Shown piece by piece: positions 49,001 through 56,254 of a DNA stretch of 64,000 bases (its first letter is position 1; every line of letters starts with the position of its first letter). Position numbers and translations under genes: made by a program. Under the pieces are notes generated by a model, which saw only the letters and a list, made by a program, of their open reading frames with translations, did not search any database and had not been told where the DNA came from. Source of the stretch: Leptolyngbya ohadii IS1 (lineage in GTDB: Bacteria; Cyanobacteriota; Cyanobacteriia; Elainellales; Elainellaceae); NCBI RefSeq assembly GCF_002215035.1, contig NZ_NKFP01000007.1, forward strand, positions 62,001 through 126,000, written 5' to 3'.

Positions 49001-50851
49001 TATGGGGAACTCAGTGTTCAGATTATTCCTGCTGTTGATGACGATGAATTCTACTTACTCAAGTTTGAAGGCACAACAGCAAATTGGCATGGGTATCCGA
49101 ACGTCTTTCGGGATGAAGCTCTGCCAAAGTCACAGTTTGAACAAATGGAAGGGTTTGACTCCCTTCAGGATTATGCTCAGTTTGCCGTCGAAGAGGTAAA
49201 TACTCAATTTCTGGTGAATCTGGAACAGGAAAGCGATCGCATTCTACCCAGCCTGAAGCGGTGGCTGAAAAGTAACGATCCTGCTGAGATTAGTGACTTT
49301 CTATCGCAGTATCCTGAAGCAGATCGTCATGGCATTTCGCCAGAACTGCAAAAGCTGGTGGTGCAGTTTACCCTAGAAAGTGCTACGCCCCAAGTTGAAA
49401 CGCAGGAGTCTGGTTCTGCGGCGGTATCTGAAACAGAACCATCGCGCATTGCAATTCAGAGCTTAGTTACAGGAGAGCGAACGTATTTGGATGCTCCGCC
49501 CTTGCCTGGGGGTGAACCTTCACCTCAGTCAACTCCATCTGAATCTGCCCAGGAACAAACAACGGAATCAGCACAAGCTTCAGCAGCAGACGCAGAGCCA
49601 CCCCGAATTCTACCCGCTCGTGAACAGCTAGGTCAGGCGGAGAAGAATATTGCAAAATTGCTGAACCAGGCAGGACTCACGACTGCGATCGTAGAAGGCA
49701 TCCTAAGCGAGGACGATTTCCATCTGCGAGTTGAGAATGAACCTTATCTGCCTCTGGTTATTGAACGTCATGAGGACAAGCTTTATCTCACCCACTATCG
49801 AGATTATGATGGCGAGTTAGTTCACGATGGCGAAATGGTCTTCCAGGTTCAATCCACAGATACCGGAGACTTCAGACTTCGCTTTTTAGAAACGGCTGTT
49901 CAAAACCCGTTCTCAGGCGGTGAGTCTCGCGCTCACGATCGTTCCTTTGCAACAGTATTCTCGCGGAACCTGATTCACCAGGAATTTGGCAGCGCGGCAC
50001 TGGAAGCTTATACAAAACAGCAGTCAGCATTGGAGGAAGATGCGGAAGCAACCGTAACCACAGCCCTACCCCAGCCAATTGAAGTACAGAAGGAAGATAG
50101 AGGCAATGAGGCAACGTCCACCAACGACATTGGCAATCTCGCTGAAACGCCAGAGACTTCACCGCCTGCGGGAGAGACTGTAATCCAATCAAGCAGCGAA
50201 CTTCTGGCACAAGGAGAACCTCAGAGCGACCCTGAGCCGCCTATTCCTGAGCAAACTGCCAAAGTCCTGAGCATGACGCAGCAGGTTATGCAGCAGCATG
50301 ACCCACAGACCTTAGCGGCATTGCAGCAGCCAGAAGAGGAAGGCTGGAGTCCTTCGCTCAGCCAACTGCGACTATGCTTTATTGCGGCACAGTCATTGGG
50401 ACGCGACACCAGCGAAATTGCCAGAATTGCTGAACAGGTGATTGCGGGTACACCAGAAGCAGATAAGCCAAAGTCTGAGCGCGATCCAAATTTTGTAAAT
50501 CCTGACGTTAGGATCAGTGGAGAAACGCTAGAACGGATGAAGTCACACATTGGGGATGCTCGCGCTCAAGCAGTGATGAACAACTGCCACCAAATCCTGC
50601 GGGACATGGGTAAACCTCAAAGAGGTAATCCAGATTGCATCGAATTTGCAAAGCCAAAGGGAGATCTCATCATTACCTTTGACCGCACAACAGAGACGCT
50701 TACGGCGTTCTCCAGAAAGCAGGACAGAATCCTCCTGAAAGCCGTTGAAGGCGCGGTGCAGGAGGGACAGACTGACGATATGAAATCCCTGAAACAGAAG
50801 ACAACAAAATTTCTGGAACACACGACTCAGCAGGCACAACAGATGGCATGA
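43088..50851 (+). CDS. Giant helicase-methyltransferase (DarB-like polyvalent protein)
   Basis: 2587 residues. The N-terminal helicase is of the strawberry-notch/SNF2 type: Walker A DTGTGKG (112-118), DECD (248-251) and motif VI QSLGRFNRVGQ (691-701). A coiled coil rich in Glu/Gln follows (about 960-1090). An adenine-N6 methyltransferase has motif I YEPTAGNGSLL (from 1562) and NPPFG (1621-1625). The last 900 residues hold acidic linkers and at least two small unknown domains. This architecture fits the polyvalent proteins of phages and conjugative elements, such as DarB of phage P1, which protect incoming DNA from restriction. The role here is inferred; the two enzymatic cores are clear. Confidence 0.85.
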   Translation: MAELDPLSPDLADSPESDQPEAAQQPTQVSYRPHSQGRSIQTVCPPTMATPMSISLDRVEAVTGQSIDQFVADRLGIDSETLFQRYAAEQIDCLSIAFLNQDRGRPTLIANDTGTGKGRIVSGVLSPILADESKIAVFITAKPDLYVDMLARDMVDTGVRDQVRPFFTNSGLNLELTSPDGEVLGTIETPSSKQHQADTRALIEEFKATGTLSEYNCIFTTYDQLAQKGSLRRELIQTIAPNATFVLDECDLGGGASGPTPPLTQKELSRSAAGEDIRSVSTFLTQSVLPNSNSYVLLSATAFKDPFVMTRLLYSKSEIRETGIDREALAERLVSQGIPGQQDFTNKLALSGELVRLEKSMEGITFQAEAVPVNLEAVDAASRITSKIVQFDRAKQEAVEVLRDIYAGAGSAIQASDGSAGTPSVDSTNFTSTAFNFQQQFLFFLKAEAVADRTIESIEAGRKPGIIFFNTMQAAIEAHLDNKREDIEQEVLEELQEENGGEPVPEEQVQEIARTRYHEWLRGEPAPEITLNLGDLLERQLDRSRMVTIKDAYGGRQRHFLTDEELGYQASALDNEIRLLCQNTDWSDIKISGVDAVLQRVEAAGYTIAEMSGRSLGIDYSTDTPRFREIDASKRDVRADAKNGFNNGENDALITNITTGWSGHASRGVRDQRQRETILAQAHPDGNKLVQSLGRFNRVGQVDPSQHEPDWTDEQGNSGWGEVRGKHNIAPQFGLPMMTMVYADGVAYEERITANINRKMASLNANTTGSRNSGVNLGDVDFLNPYGDQVAWDLMNDDPELHQKLDFPLGEPFPYKEYVSGAMARVTGRSLLLPLDEQRKLFDTLKQNFVEYIAQREAIGESPMEAKTLDLQAKTIGRIELAPAKSESLFAGATFVEVVQARSLRKPMTEEAAANQVRKSLGMDKVDEVPIREFEPNGEPRTLGKAAMEARIQAVQEVVENRIKSLDARIDFKKQRYEEQSPVIQKRLEDLHAQLKPLEEQQRQHLEQQQQVYEQQFQAIPEEDTEARDKLKKPEPNRELKAEIDKLNKAIKAENKAKTRLDSETNTYQEQQQKESVQERWKATKERLELCPVGQPVRVYDKELGSIYGIVTNVQRVEGIKNPLAGGAWKIKFALADGAREMTLKLSDINVKGKVSIDQAESAVQYKPPFDRIPVHRMFSELQQERFETRQIVTGNLLASPVGKKYINFTNSQGQVRQGLLLPRSYDIEEALEKMPVVLKTREQQQTFLAQTAGSGAKMQTTDEGIKIQHTTRVIGGEPQAGLLLDVPSSKKGGGKYFKDPDLMAVVEGGEFEKRSKGMQGFVPSSRIGQFLDVLQQKFPGQQLAVTDEYYKPIARELTGSEVQMMEWFKDDQPLDLAAQELEFSTEGIAARITAIKERAQQKKEAEEHTRQERALQSGDLDGAKPAGEAQKREIPQHPDLEKLVQVFEAHFGTGGRFDRITDARKFAITTLQDQGSDLAETLTNKQVDESIEKSLVRVARNITQSLEPMTSFDLLVDLYDRQPHLSSRTSSSILLQQYSTPTPIGRLAQQLGDIHPETTVYEPTAGNGSLLTNASPDKAIVNELDGRRASELQAQGFAVTQHDATEFAPEKKSVERVILNPPFGAVTDPATGHTKRWTIELDDPAPGTRPYETSAVDHAITFKSLSAMKDDGKAVVILGAPMEQKMGYDASGAYNEGQTRSFFFTLYNNYNVTQHFTVTGDKLYDKQGTTFPVDVIVIDGRGKSELPLPAVTPPPAYRTWEELRGVMAGSLGYEFLSRDKEETLHPEVQAMLDQLPAEYWQQMDSALGLSEEDTQPARQDLLQRISDRVKSGETLNEAIVQVGEDLRSRDLEFGSAEEIAIKEAKVHELSEAIREKLNINLSESQAAEPIDEAKRLHEVELAEVIDQSPADDPYLPEQDELTAESGLTPEADPPELVASPEPPPEEEAQAISENEADEAFFSVVATTESPYGELSVQIIPAVDDDEFYLLKFEGTTANWHGYPNVFRDEALPKSQFEQMEGFDSLQDYAQFAVEEVNTQFLVNLEQESDRILPSLKRWLKSNDPAEISDFLSQYPEADRHGISPELQKLVVQFTLESATPQVETQESGSAAVSETEPSRIAIQSLVTGERTYLDAPPLPGGEPSPQSTPSESAQEQTTESAQASAADAEPPRILPAREQLGQAEKNIAKLLNQAGLTTAIVEGILSEDDFHLRVENEPYLPLVIERHEDKLYLTHYRDYDGELVHDGEMVFQVQSTDTGDFRLRFLETAVQNPFSGGESRAHDRSFATVFSRNLIHQEFGSAALEAYTKQQSALEEDAEATVTTALPQPIEVQKEDRGNEATSTNDIGNLAETPETSPPAGETVIQSSSELLAQGEPQSDPEPPIPEQTAKVLSMTQQVMQQHDPQTLAALQQPEEEGWSPSLSQLRLCFIAAQSLGRDTSEIARIAEQVIAGTPEADKPKSERDPNFVNPDVRISGETLERMKSHIGDARAQAVMNNCHQILRDMGKPQRGNPDCIEFAKPKGDLIITFDRTTETLTAFSRKQDRILLKAVEGAVQEGQTDDMKSLKQKTTKFLEHTTQQAQQMA

Positions 50852-50857
50852 GGATAT

Positions 50858-51487
50858 ATGGAATCACTACCGCTCTATGAACAACAATTTCAGTCTCTTG
50901 GCGTTGACTCTGGCACAGCGGCTCAGGCTGGGGCGATCGCTCAGAAGCAAGCCAACGATCCCTCTTACACCCTGAGCAACGAGGATCAAAACATCAGAAA
51001 CGCAGCCTTTCAGCAGATCCTACAAAATCAGCTTGAAGCCGCCATGCGGCAACAGCAGGAAGAACAGGAACAGCAGCAGCACGAGGAGGAGGAACGAATT
51101 AATGCAGCCGTTTTTGAATACGTGCGATTGCTCGACCAGGCGCAGGAAACCGAGTCGATCGGCTTAATTGATGCAGCGGCGGCAGTAAAACAGCAAATGA
51201 TGGCTGAGGGTGTACCTGAAGCTGAATTTAACCAGCGTGTTAGTGCGATCGATGGAGTGCTGTGGTCAGAGTCCTATGACTACGACGAGAGCGACGACAG
51301 CGCATTTGAAGCACGGTGGCGACAGGAAACCCAGAGCATTGGAGTTCCCGGCAACCCACAGCAAACAGGATTGCTTGACGATCGTTTCCGCGAACTCAGG
51401 GAATCTCAGCTTGAGCAGGAGGAAGACGAACGCGATCGGCGGCGGCGATCGCGGCGGCGCACCCAACAAGCAGATTTTGACCTTTAA
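50858..51487 (+). CDS. Coiled-coil protein of unknown function
   Basis: 209 residues. A central Gln/Glu coiled coil (EAAMRQQQEEQEQQQHEEEE) separates an N-terminal helical part from an acidic C-terminal part (SYDYDESDDSAFEARWRQET). The C-terminus is a basic run (ERDRRRRSRRRTQQADFDL). It starts seven bases after the giant gene. It may be a partner or structural protein; no domain is recognised. Its terminal codons run into an octamer repeat. Confidence 0.7.
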   Translation: MESLPLYEQQFQSLGVDSGTAAQAGAIAQKQANDPSYTLSNEDQNIRNAAFQQILQNQLEAAMRQQQEEQEQQQHEEEERINAAVFEYVRLLDQAQETESIGLIDAAAAVKQQMMAEGVPEAEFNQRVSAIDGVLWSESYDYDESDDSAFEARWRQETQSIGVPGNPQQTGLLDDRFRELRESQLEQEEDERDRRRRSRRRTQQADFDL

Positions 51488-51520
51488 GCCTTAATCTTTT
51501 AAACCCTTTAACCCTTAAAA
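51481..51520. repeat. Degenerate 8-bp tandem repeat
   Basis: Five octamers in a row: CCTTTAAG, CCTTAATC, TTTTAAAC, CCTTTAAC, CCTTAAAA. The string CTTTAACCCTTAAA (51506-51519) is identical to bases within the repeat at 37898-37937. It overlaps the end of the coiled-coil gene and abuts the ATG at 51523. Short tandem repeats of 7-8 bp are common in filamentous cyanobacteria; their role is unclear. Confidence 0.6.
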
Positions 51521-51522
51521 CA

Positions 51523-52074
51523 ATGGTTGGACCTAATCGTAAAACGCTGCTTGGACTAATTGTATTAGTCATTGGATTTGTGGTCGCAATGGCAGCGGTA
51601 GAATCGCTAGAGCAAAGCGTCTTCAAACACATCTCCCAATCTCAGTCACAAGCAGTTGTGGACGTTCAATCCCTGCCGATTGCTGCTCAATTTAAGGTGA
51701 ACGATCGCACTATTAAGCTGGAGGTAGCACGAACCGTGCAAGAACGGCAAATAGGACTGATGAATCGTCCTCGTCTTGCCCCCGATCGCGGTATGGGCTT
51801 CGCTGTTAGCCCTCCACGCGACGTGGAGATTTGGATGAAGCAAATGAAGTTTCCAATCGACATCATTTTCTTAAACAACGGCAGAATTAAAGCAATTCAA
51901 ACAAAAGCTCCACCCTGCCCAACCGAAGTTTGCCCAACCTACCAGGCAGGCACTCCAGTCGATCAGGTGGTTGAACTGGCAGCAGGTGAAGCAGATAGAT
52001 TGGGGCTAAAGGTTGGGGATTTTCTGCCAATTACGCGCATTCAGGAGCCAAACCAATCTGCTCCACTGAAATAG
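51523..52074 (+). CDS. DUF192-family membrane-anchored protein
   Basis: 183 residues. An N-terminal transmembrane segment (LLGLIVLVIGFVVAMAAV) anchors a DUF192 domain: VQERQIGLMNRPRL, RGMGFAVSPPRDVEIWMKQM, PIDIIFLNNGRIKAI, then PCPTEVCPTY and VVELAAGEADRLGLKVGD. The motif set and order are diagnostic for this family, which has no agreed function. Two conserved cysteines (in PCPTEVCPTY) could be a metal or disulfide site. The gene ends the plus-strand transfer run. Confidence 0.85.
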   Translation: MVGPNRKTLLGLIVLVIGFVVAMAAVESLEQSVFKHISQSQSQAVVDVQSLPIAAQFKVNDRTIKLEVARTVQERQIGLMNRPRLAPDRGMGFAVSPPRDVEIWMKQMKFPIDIIFLNNGRIKAIQTKAPPCPTEVCPTYQAGTPVDQVVELAAGEADRLGLKVGDFLPITRIQEPNQSAPLK

Positions 52075-52091
52075 CAAAGCGAACATTCCTA

Positions 52092-52394
52092 TCAATCCGA
52101 CTCACCCTCTACCAATTGCACATCTGGAAGTTGTGCTAAAACTGTCTGCAATAAAAGTTGATTGCGCTTTGTGGAAAAGCCAATATCCTGAAGTTGAGCA
52201 AGCTGAGTTACAGTTAGATCAAAAGCGTGAGTAACAGAAAAATTCGCCTCAATGAGGATTTGATTGCGCTTACTGCCAAAACAGTCGCCTTGAATTTGAG
52301 CTAACTCCAATACAGCCAAGTCAAAGGCAAGAATGACTTGCAACTCCTGTCCAAAGGCAGACAGCGGAGGGGAAAAGTCAGGCTCATGAATCAT
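52092..52394 (-). CDS. Small protein with an internal duplication
   Basis: 100 residues. Two similar units, AFDLAVLELAQIQ...GSKRNQILIEANF and AFDLTVTQLAQLQ...STKRNQLLLQTVL, follow a short acidic start. Each unit looks like a pair of amphipathic helices. It is transcribed toward the DUF192 gene (17 bases between stops). Function unknown. A TTAGACTTCAGTTAG-like stretch on its strand upstream (about 52420-52434) resembles the operator element at 17189. Confidence 0.55.
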   Translation of the reverse strand: MIHEPDFSPPLSAFGQELQVILAFDLAVLELAQIQGDCFGSKRNQILIEANFSVTHAFDLTVTQLAQLQDIGFSTKRNQLLLQTVLAQLPDVQLVEGESD

Positions 52395-52682
52395 AGCTTC
52401 CTCAGATTGACTGACAAATCTAACTGAAGTCTAACAGCAATCATAAAAAAGGACTGTAGACCAGGAGAAAGATTGCAATAGCTCGCAATCTCTAGCTAGA
52501 GTAAAAATCAATACAACAAACTTCCTACTATAAAATCTTTGCTAAACTTTTAGAAAAGCTTTTCCCAAGTCAATTAAAACGACTAACAACCCTTGTAAGT
52601 CGTTTTGTATTTCCAAATTTTGGAAATCAGGAAGTCTGATATTTGAGGAGAGGCTGAATCATTTTTTACTATAGGGTTCTAT
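52395..52682. other. Intergenic region with a hairpin and a perfect palindrome
   Basis: No gene is visible. AAAACGACT (52576-52584) pairs with AGTCGTTTT (52598-52606), loop 13 bases, a plausible terminator or attenuator stem ending in a T-rich arm. A perfect 19-bp palindrome, ATTTCCAAA-T-TTTGGAAAT, lies at 52609-52627 directly after. The region should hold divergent promoters for the genes at 52394 (minus) and 52683 (plus). Confidence 0.55.
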
Positions 52683-53744
52683 ATGCCTACCAAGAAACAG
52701 CGACGGCTTGAGCGCAAACAGCAATCTGCTCAGAGACGAAAGCAAAAACAAGTACGAGGATTCAAGGAATCTGTTCAGCCAGCACACATACAGCGCAACA
52801 TTCCTACTAAAAGCTCATCTTCCTCTTCTCAAAGCTCAATCTTGTCAGTCTTTTCCTCTCTTGAGCCTCAACTTATTGAGTCTCTTCAAATTAACCAAGT
52901 CGAATTTGATAGATACTTTCTTGCATTTATAGAAGATATTTGTGAGGAAGTTTTCGCGGACGACTTAATACCGGAGTCACCGCTGCACCGAAGACAGGTT
53001 GAAGCGTCACTATTGCGAAATAAGGAAGCTCAGGAGTTAGCTGCTTTTGCAATAGCACAGAACAAAAAAATAGAGGAAGCACAAACTTCTTCAGTTACTA
53101 ATCTAGTTTCCCTAGTTGACGTTAACCCAAACTGCTTTTTCTGGGAAGGTTTTTGGTGGAACAAACCCTGGAACGATTCAACCTGTAGTCAAGGCAGTTT
53201 TGGCGATCCGGTTTGCTGCCAATACGCAACGCTGGATATGGTTATTCAAAAAATGATTGATCAAAAATTATTATTACCTGCTGAACGAGAAGAAATAAAA
53301 GCAGAGTGTCTTGCCAGTGGTGAATATTGGTGTGGCGACGAGAAAACAGCAGGTTGGTCAATCACAAAGGCAGAATGTCAACCCATGAGGTCAGATCCTA
53401 ATAGTCCTTTGTGGCTATTGATTGATTGGGGGGAAGACTGGCACGTTCAGAGCTATACAGAAAGCGACAAATGCCATGCCGCAATCCTGGAACCTTTTCG
53501 CGTTGACTGGCTTGAGTGGCATGGCAAGGTATGTCTCCGTCACAAGACGTTGACTGAAATTTTCAGCCACGTTTTTCCCGACAAAAGTTGGGCAGATTTG
53601 GACTATCAGGAAGCATGGATTCAGAGAATTGCCGCAGATGGACTTGATAGCTATATTTATCTCTCTAGCAACAACCGTAGGCTTCAAATCTCGCGTGAAC
53701 AATCCTTAGAAGAGGCGAAAGACGAAGATTTGTATCTAATTTAA
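52683..53744 (+). CDS. Unknown 353-residue protein with a basic start
   Basis: MPTKKQRRLERKQQSAQRRK is strongly basic, followed by a Ser-rich linker. The C-terminal 230 residues form a globular part with many Trp and Cys residues (CFFWEGFWWNKPWNDSTC, DPVCCQY, PLWLLIDWGEDWHVQSYTE). This may be a nucleic-acid-binding head joined to a globular domain. No family is recognised. Codon use and AT content differ somewhat from the transfer genes, suggesting a separate origin. Confidence 0.65.
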   Translation: MPTKKQRRLERKQQSAQRRKQKQVRGFKESVQPAHIQRNIPTKSSSSSSQSSILSVFSSLEPQLIESLQINQVEFDRYFLAFIEDICEEVFADDLIPESPLHRRQVEASLLRNKEAQELAAFAIAQNKKIEEAQTSSVTNLVSLVDVNPNCFFWEGFWWNKPWNDSTCSQGSFGDPVCCQYATLDMVIQKMIDQKLLLPAEREEIKAECLASGEYWCGDEKTAGWSITKAECQPMRSDPNSPLWLLIDWGEDWHVQSYTESDKCHAAILEPFRVDWLEWHGKVCLRHKTLTEIFSHVFPDKSWADLDYQEAWIQRIAADGLDSYIYLSSNNRRLQISREQSLEEAKDEDLYLI

Positions 53745-53756
53745 CGATCGCAAAGC

Positions 53757-53824
53757 AATCCTTGTCAGGAGACTGGCAAGGAAATTTATTATGCTTTAGA
53801 AAACTTTGTACTAAACTTGTACTA
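53757..53824. promoter_or_regulatory. Hairpin and paired repeats before the gene at 53854
   Basis: TCCTTGTCAG and CTGGCAAGGA form a hairpin with loop GAGA (about 53758-53781), which may end the upstream transcript although no T-run follows. TTGTACTA occurs at 53806-53813 and 53817-53824, 11 bp apart, close to where a promoter for the next gene should lie. Confidence 0.45.
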
Positions 53825-53853
53825 TTACGATCAAGCCCTCAGAGAGGATATTT

Positions 53854-54480
53854 ATGCCTGAACTCACACAGAGAATTGATGAGATATTATCTAGAGCAAA
53901 CTCAGACGCTTTGCTAGGAGCCTACTACAGCAATATACAGCTCAAGGATGCCTTTGCCAGCCCAACCAATGCGCTCTTAATTGAGATTGAGGACACATTA
54001 AGGTCTGCGGGAAAAGAGGTTTGCCGGAATGTAAAAGAACTCTTTTACGATCGTGTTCATGGATTAGCATTCGGAGAAATCTTCATTCGTTCTGAAGATC
54101 GAGATGCTGTCAATTGGCTGTGCAAAGACCCAACGCTTTTTGGCGGCAACTCCTCCTCTGATCATCTTCAAGAGGTTATTTGCCTGATTGAGTGTAGCGA
54201 TGAAACAAAACCCTCTATGATTTGGGCATTTCCTGGATTAGGGCAGAGGATTCAAAACCTCATCGAAACCAAGCTAATGCAACGTTTAGAGTCCGACCCT
54301 TACAACGTTCAACTCTCAGAAAGCATCCAGAAGGCAAAACTTTTACGGCAAACTTTCTGGAACTTTGAGGAAACGGTTCGGCAGATTCTTCAGGAAGCTC
54401 AACAATCAGCAACGCTACGTGATTCTGAACCCAGTTCGGGAACCGACATTACTGCGTTATTATCCATGCTAAACGAGTAG
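53854..54480 (+). CDS. Unknown soluble protein
   Basis: 208 residues with GAGAGG upstream of the ATG. Segments include RIDEILSRANSDALLGAYYS, LAFGEIFIRSEDRDAVNWL and FWNFEETVRQILQEAQQSAT. It is mostly predicted helix and has no membrane span. No recognised domain. It is followed by a strong terminator. Confidence 0.65.
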   Translation: MPELTQRIDEILSRANSDALLGAYYSNIQLKDAFASPTNALLIEIEDTLRSAGKEVCRNVKELFYDRVHGLAFGEIFIRSEDRDAVNWLCKDPTLFGGNSSSDHLQEVICLIECSDETKPSMIWAFPGLGQRIQNLIETKLMQRLESDPYNVQLSESIQKAKLLRQTFWNFEETVRQILQEAQQSATLRDSEPSSGTDITALLSMLNE

Positions 54481-54526
54481 AAAATAAGCAGTCTCAATTG
54501 TTTTCTTTAACAACTCAAGGGTCAAT

Positions 54527-54565
54527 AAAAGAGGGGGAAAACTTTCTTTAGACTTCCCCTCTTTT
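54527..54565. terminator. Bidirectional intrinsic terminator
   Basis: AAAAGAGGGG (54527-54536) pairs perfectly with CCCCTCTTTT (54556-54565). The stem is G/C-rich at its top and has A- and T-runs at the two bases, so it can terminate in both directions. It lies between the convergent genes ending at 54480 and 54611. Confidence 0.85.
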
Positions 54566-54610
54566 GCTTTAGCCTTTCTTCCGACAATGTTAATTCCAAT
54601 AAACTTTGAG

Positions 54611-55441
54611 CTATTTCTCACCCAAGTTGGTTGGATTTAAATTGAATCTTACTTCTCCATTGAGGAAACCACCCCGATCGTCTCCGTCTGCGTTGACATT
54701 GGTGTGATTGTTCAGATAAAACAGTCCCTCACCATCACTCCGGGCAGCACTGGCAGCAGCTTGTTCTTCTGGAGTCAGCGCGAAGTCACCAGAAATTGTG
54801 CCAGATTTGGTATCATTTTGTTCTACGCTCAACGTCCGAATAATTGTGGCATCTGCTTCTTGCTCTGGACTGAAGTGCAGGTGAACGCCTGTGGGTTCAA
54901 ACCCTTTTGATTCAGCGTCAGCCCGGAATCGATTCACAAGATCTTGAGGGTCGTCGTTACTGAATACAGTTGCATCTTCGGCAGCTCGCTCATCTACCCC
55001 TTCTGCCTCAAACAGAGGTACAGCATCAAAGTTGTTGAACTCGCCCTCAATCTTGAGCCGACCATCTTCTAGAACCGCATCCGCCTCCATGAAGCCAGGG
55101 CTATCGTTTGGGAACGGAAACTCGTCGGGTCCGGTTCCTGAACCACTAAACTCAATCTGCTTCTGTCCAGCGGAGATGAAGTCGTTTCCCTCATTTCCGG
55201 TCAAGGTATCACTTTTTCCTTCATCGCCATCGTGCTGAGTGTAGCCACCGTCAGAGGTAGATCGCCCACTGGGAGGTGGAGGCGCATCGTTGTGGCTATG
55301 TCCTAGAGCTTGATCTAGTGAGTGTGACAACTCCTCGTCTCGCAGTGAACCACCCTGACCAGAGCCAGAATCCTGCGACTCCTGAGAAACAAAGGGATCT
55401 GCAACAGCGGCTCCGTGTCCATCATCATGAAATCCTGCCAT
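54611..55441 (-). CDS. Acidic secreted-type protein with RTX-like and CHRD-like parts
   Basis: 276 residues. The N-terminal part (GSGQGGSLRDEELSHSLDQA) resembles that of the next gene. SDTLTGNEGNDFISAG is a single RTX-like calcium-binding turn. The C-terminal half recalls a CHRD domain: VHLHFSPEQEADATII, DFALTPEEQAAA, and FYLNNHTNVNADGDDRGGFL. There is no classical signal peptide, so type I export via a C-terminal signal or surface association is possible. It lies 42 bases downstream of its partner on the same strand. Confidence 0.65.
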   Translation of the reverse strand: MAGFHDDGHGAAVADPFVSQESQDSGSGQGGSLRDEELSHSLDQALGHSHNDAPPPPSGRSTSDGGYTQHDGDEGKSDTLTGNEGNDFISAGQKQIEFSGSGTGPDEFPFPNDSPGFMEADAVLEDGRLKIEGEFNNFDAVPLFEAEGVDERAAEDATVFSNDDPQDLVNRFRADAESKGFEPTGVHLHFSPEQEADATIIRTLSVEQNDTKSGTISGDFALTPEEQAAASAARSDGEGLFYLNNHTNVNADGDDRGGFLNGEVRFNLNPTNLGEK

Positions 55442-55483
55442 AAATCTCTCCTGTCCTGCTTAGGAAAATTATTGGGAAACTTC

Positions 55484-56254
55484 TTAAGACTGCTCCACTA
55501 GATCCGGTGCAGCACTCTCATCAAAAACCACAAAATTCTTTTCAGAAAAATCTTCAGCGATCGTAAATCGTGTTGCTGCCAGCGTATGCCCTGTATCGCG
55601 ATCGAGGATCAGTGTATTGTTTTCGCTATCTAAGGGCTGCTCCAACCCGCCCTTATCTGGGTTTTGCCCTTGACCGTAGATAATGCGATCGAGCGTCAAT
55701 CCCTCTCCCAATGCAAACTTGTCCGTATTCGTGTCAAAGTCGAGAACGTCAGCCGTCGCTTCTAAGCCCAGCACAATCACATCATTGCCAAATCCGGTCG
55801 CAATTGTATTAAAAGCTCCTTCTGTATCGCTCTTAATCACATCATCATCGCCTCCGGCGATGATCGTATTAGTTCCGCCCTTACCATCGAGCAAGTCACC
55901 CGTTTCCCCTAAAAACTGGTTGACATCCCCACTGACCCGCTCAACCTGATTTGGGTCAAGTCCTCGTGGATTAGCAAGCTGGTCAGGGGAAAAGTGATTC
56001 GCTTCATTCGATCCAGCATCAGATCCAGAATCCTGATTATCTTCACCGGAACTACCTGTAACAGGGTCTTCAAGAGCTTTGGACAAAGACTCGTCCAAGC
56101 TTGCCTCCTGCAAATCCGATCCCTGTCCGCCTGAAGAGGATTTGAATTGCGATTGAGACTCCCCAGCGAGATCAATTCCGCCTTCGTCTTTCGGGTCTTT
56201 TGAGTCCTTATCATGCCCAAAGGCATTCCCATTTCCATGTCCAAACTCGCTCAT
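55484..56254 (-). CDS. RTX-like calcium-binding protein
   Basis: 256 residues, rich in Asp/Gly/Asn. The N-terminus (GGQGSDLQEASLDESLSKAL) matches the start of the downstream gene. The second half has GGTNTIIAGGDDDVIKSD and FNTIATGFGNDVIVLG turns, followed by VLDFDTNTDKFAL and ILDRDTGHTLA, the pattern of cyanobacterial hemolysin-type calcium-binding proteins. Such proteins are usually exported by type I secretion, and no exporter gene is present here. An RBS-like AGAGG precedes the ATG at 56254. The partner and shared element at 56346 suggest co-regulation. Confidence 0.7.
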   Translation of the reverse strand: MSEFGHGNGNAFGHDKDSKDPKDEGGIDLAGESQSQFKSSSGGQGSDLQEASLDESLSKALEDPVTGSSGEDNQDSGSDAGSNEANHFSPDQLANPRGLDPNQVERVSGDVNQFLGETGDLLDGKGGTNTIIAGGDDDVIKSDTEGAFNTIATGFGNDVIVLGLEATADVLDFDTNTDKFALGEGLTLDRIIYGQGQNPDKGGLEQPLDSENNTLILDRDTGHTLAATRFTIAEDFSEKNFVVFDESAAPDLVEQS

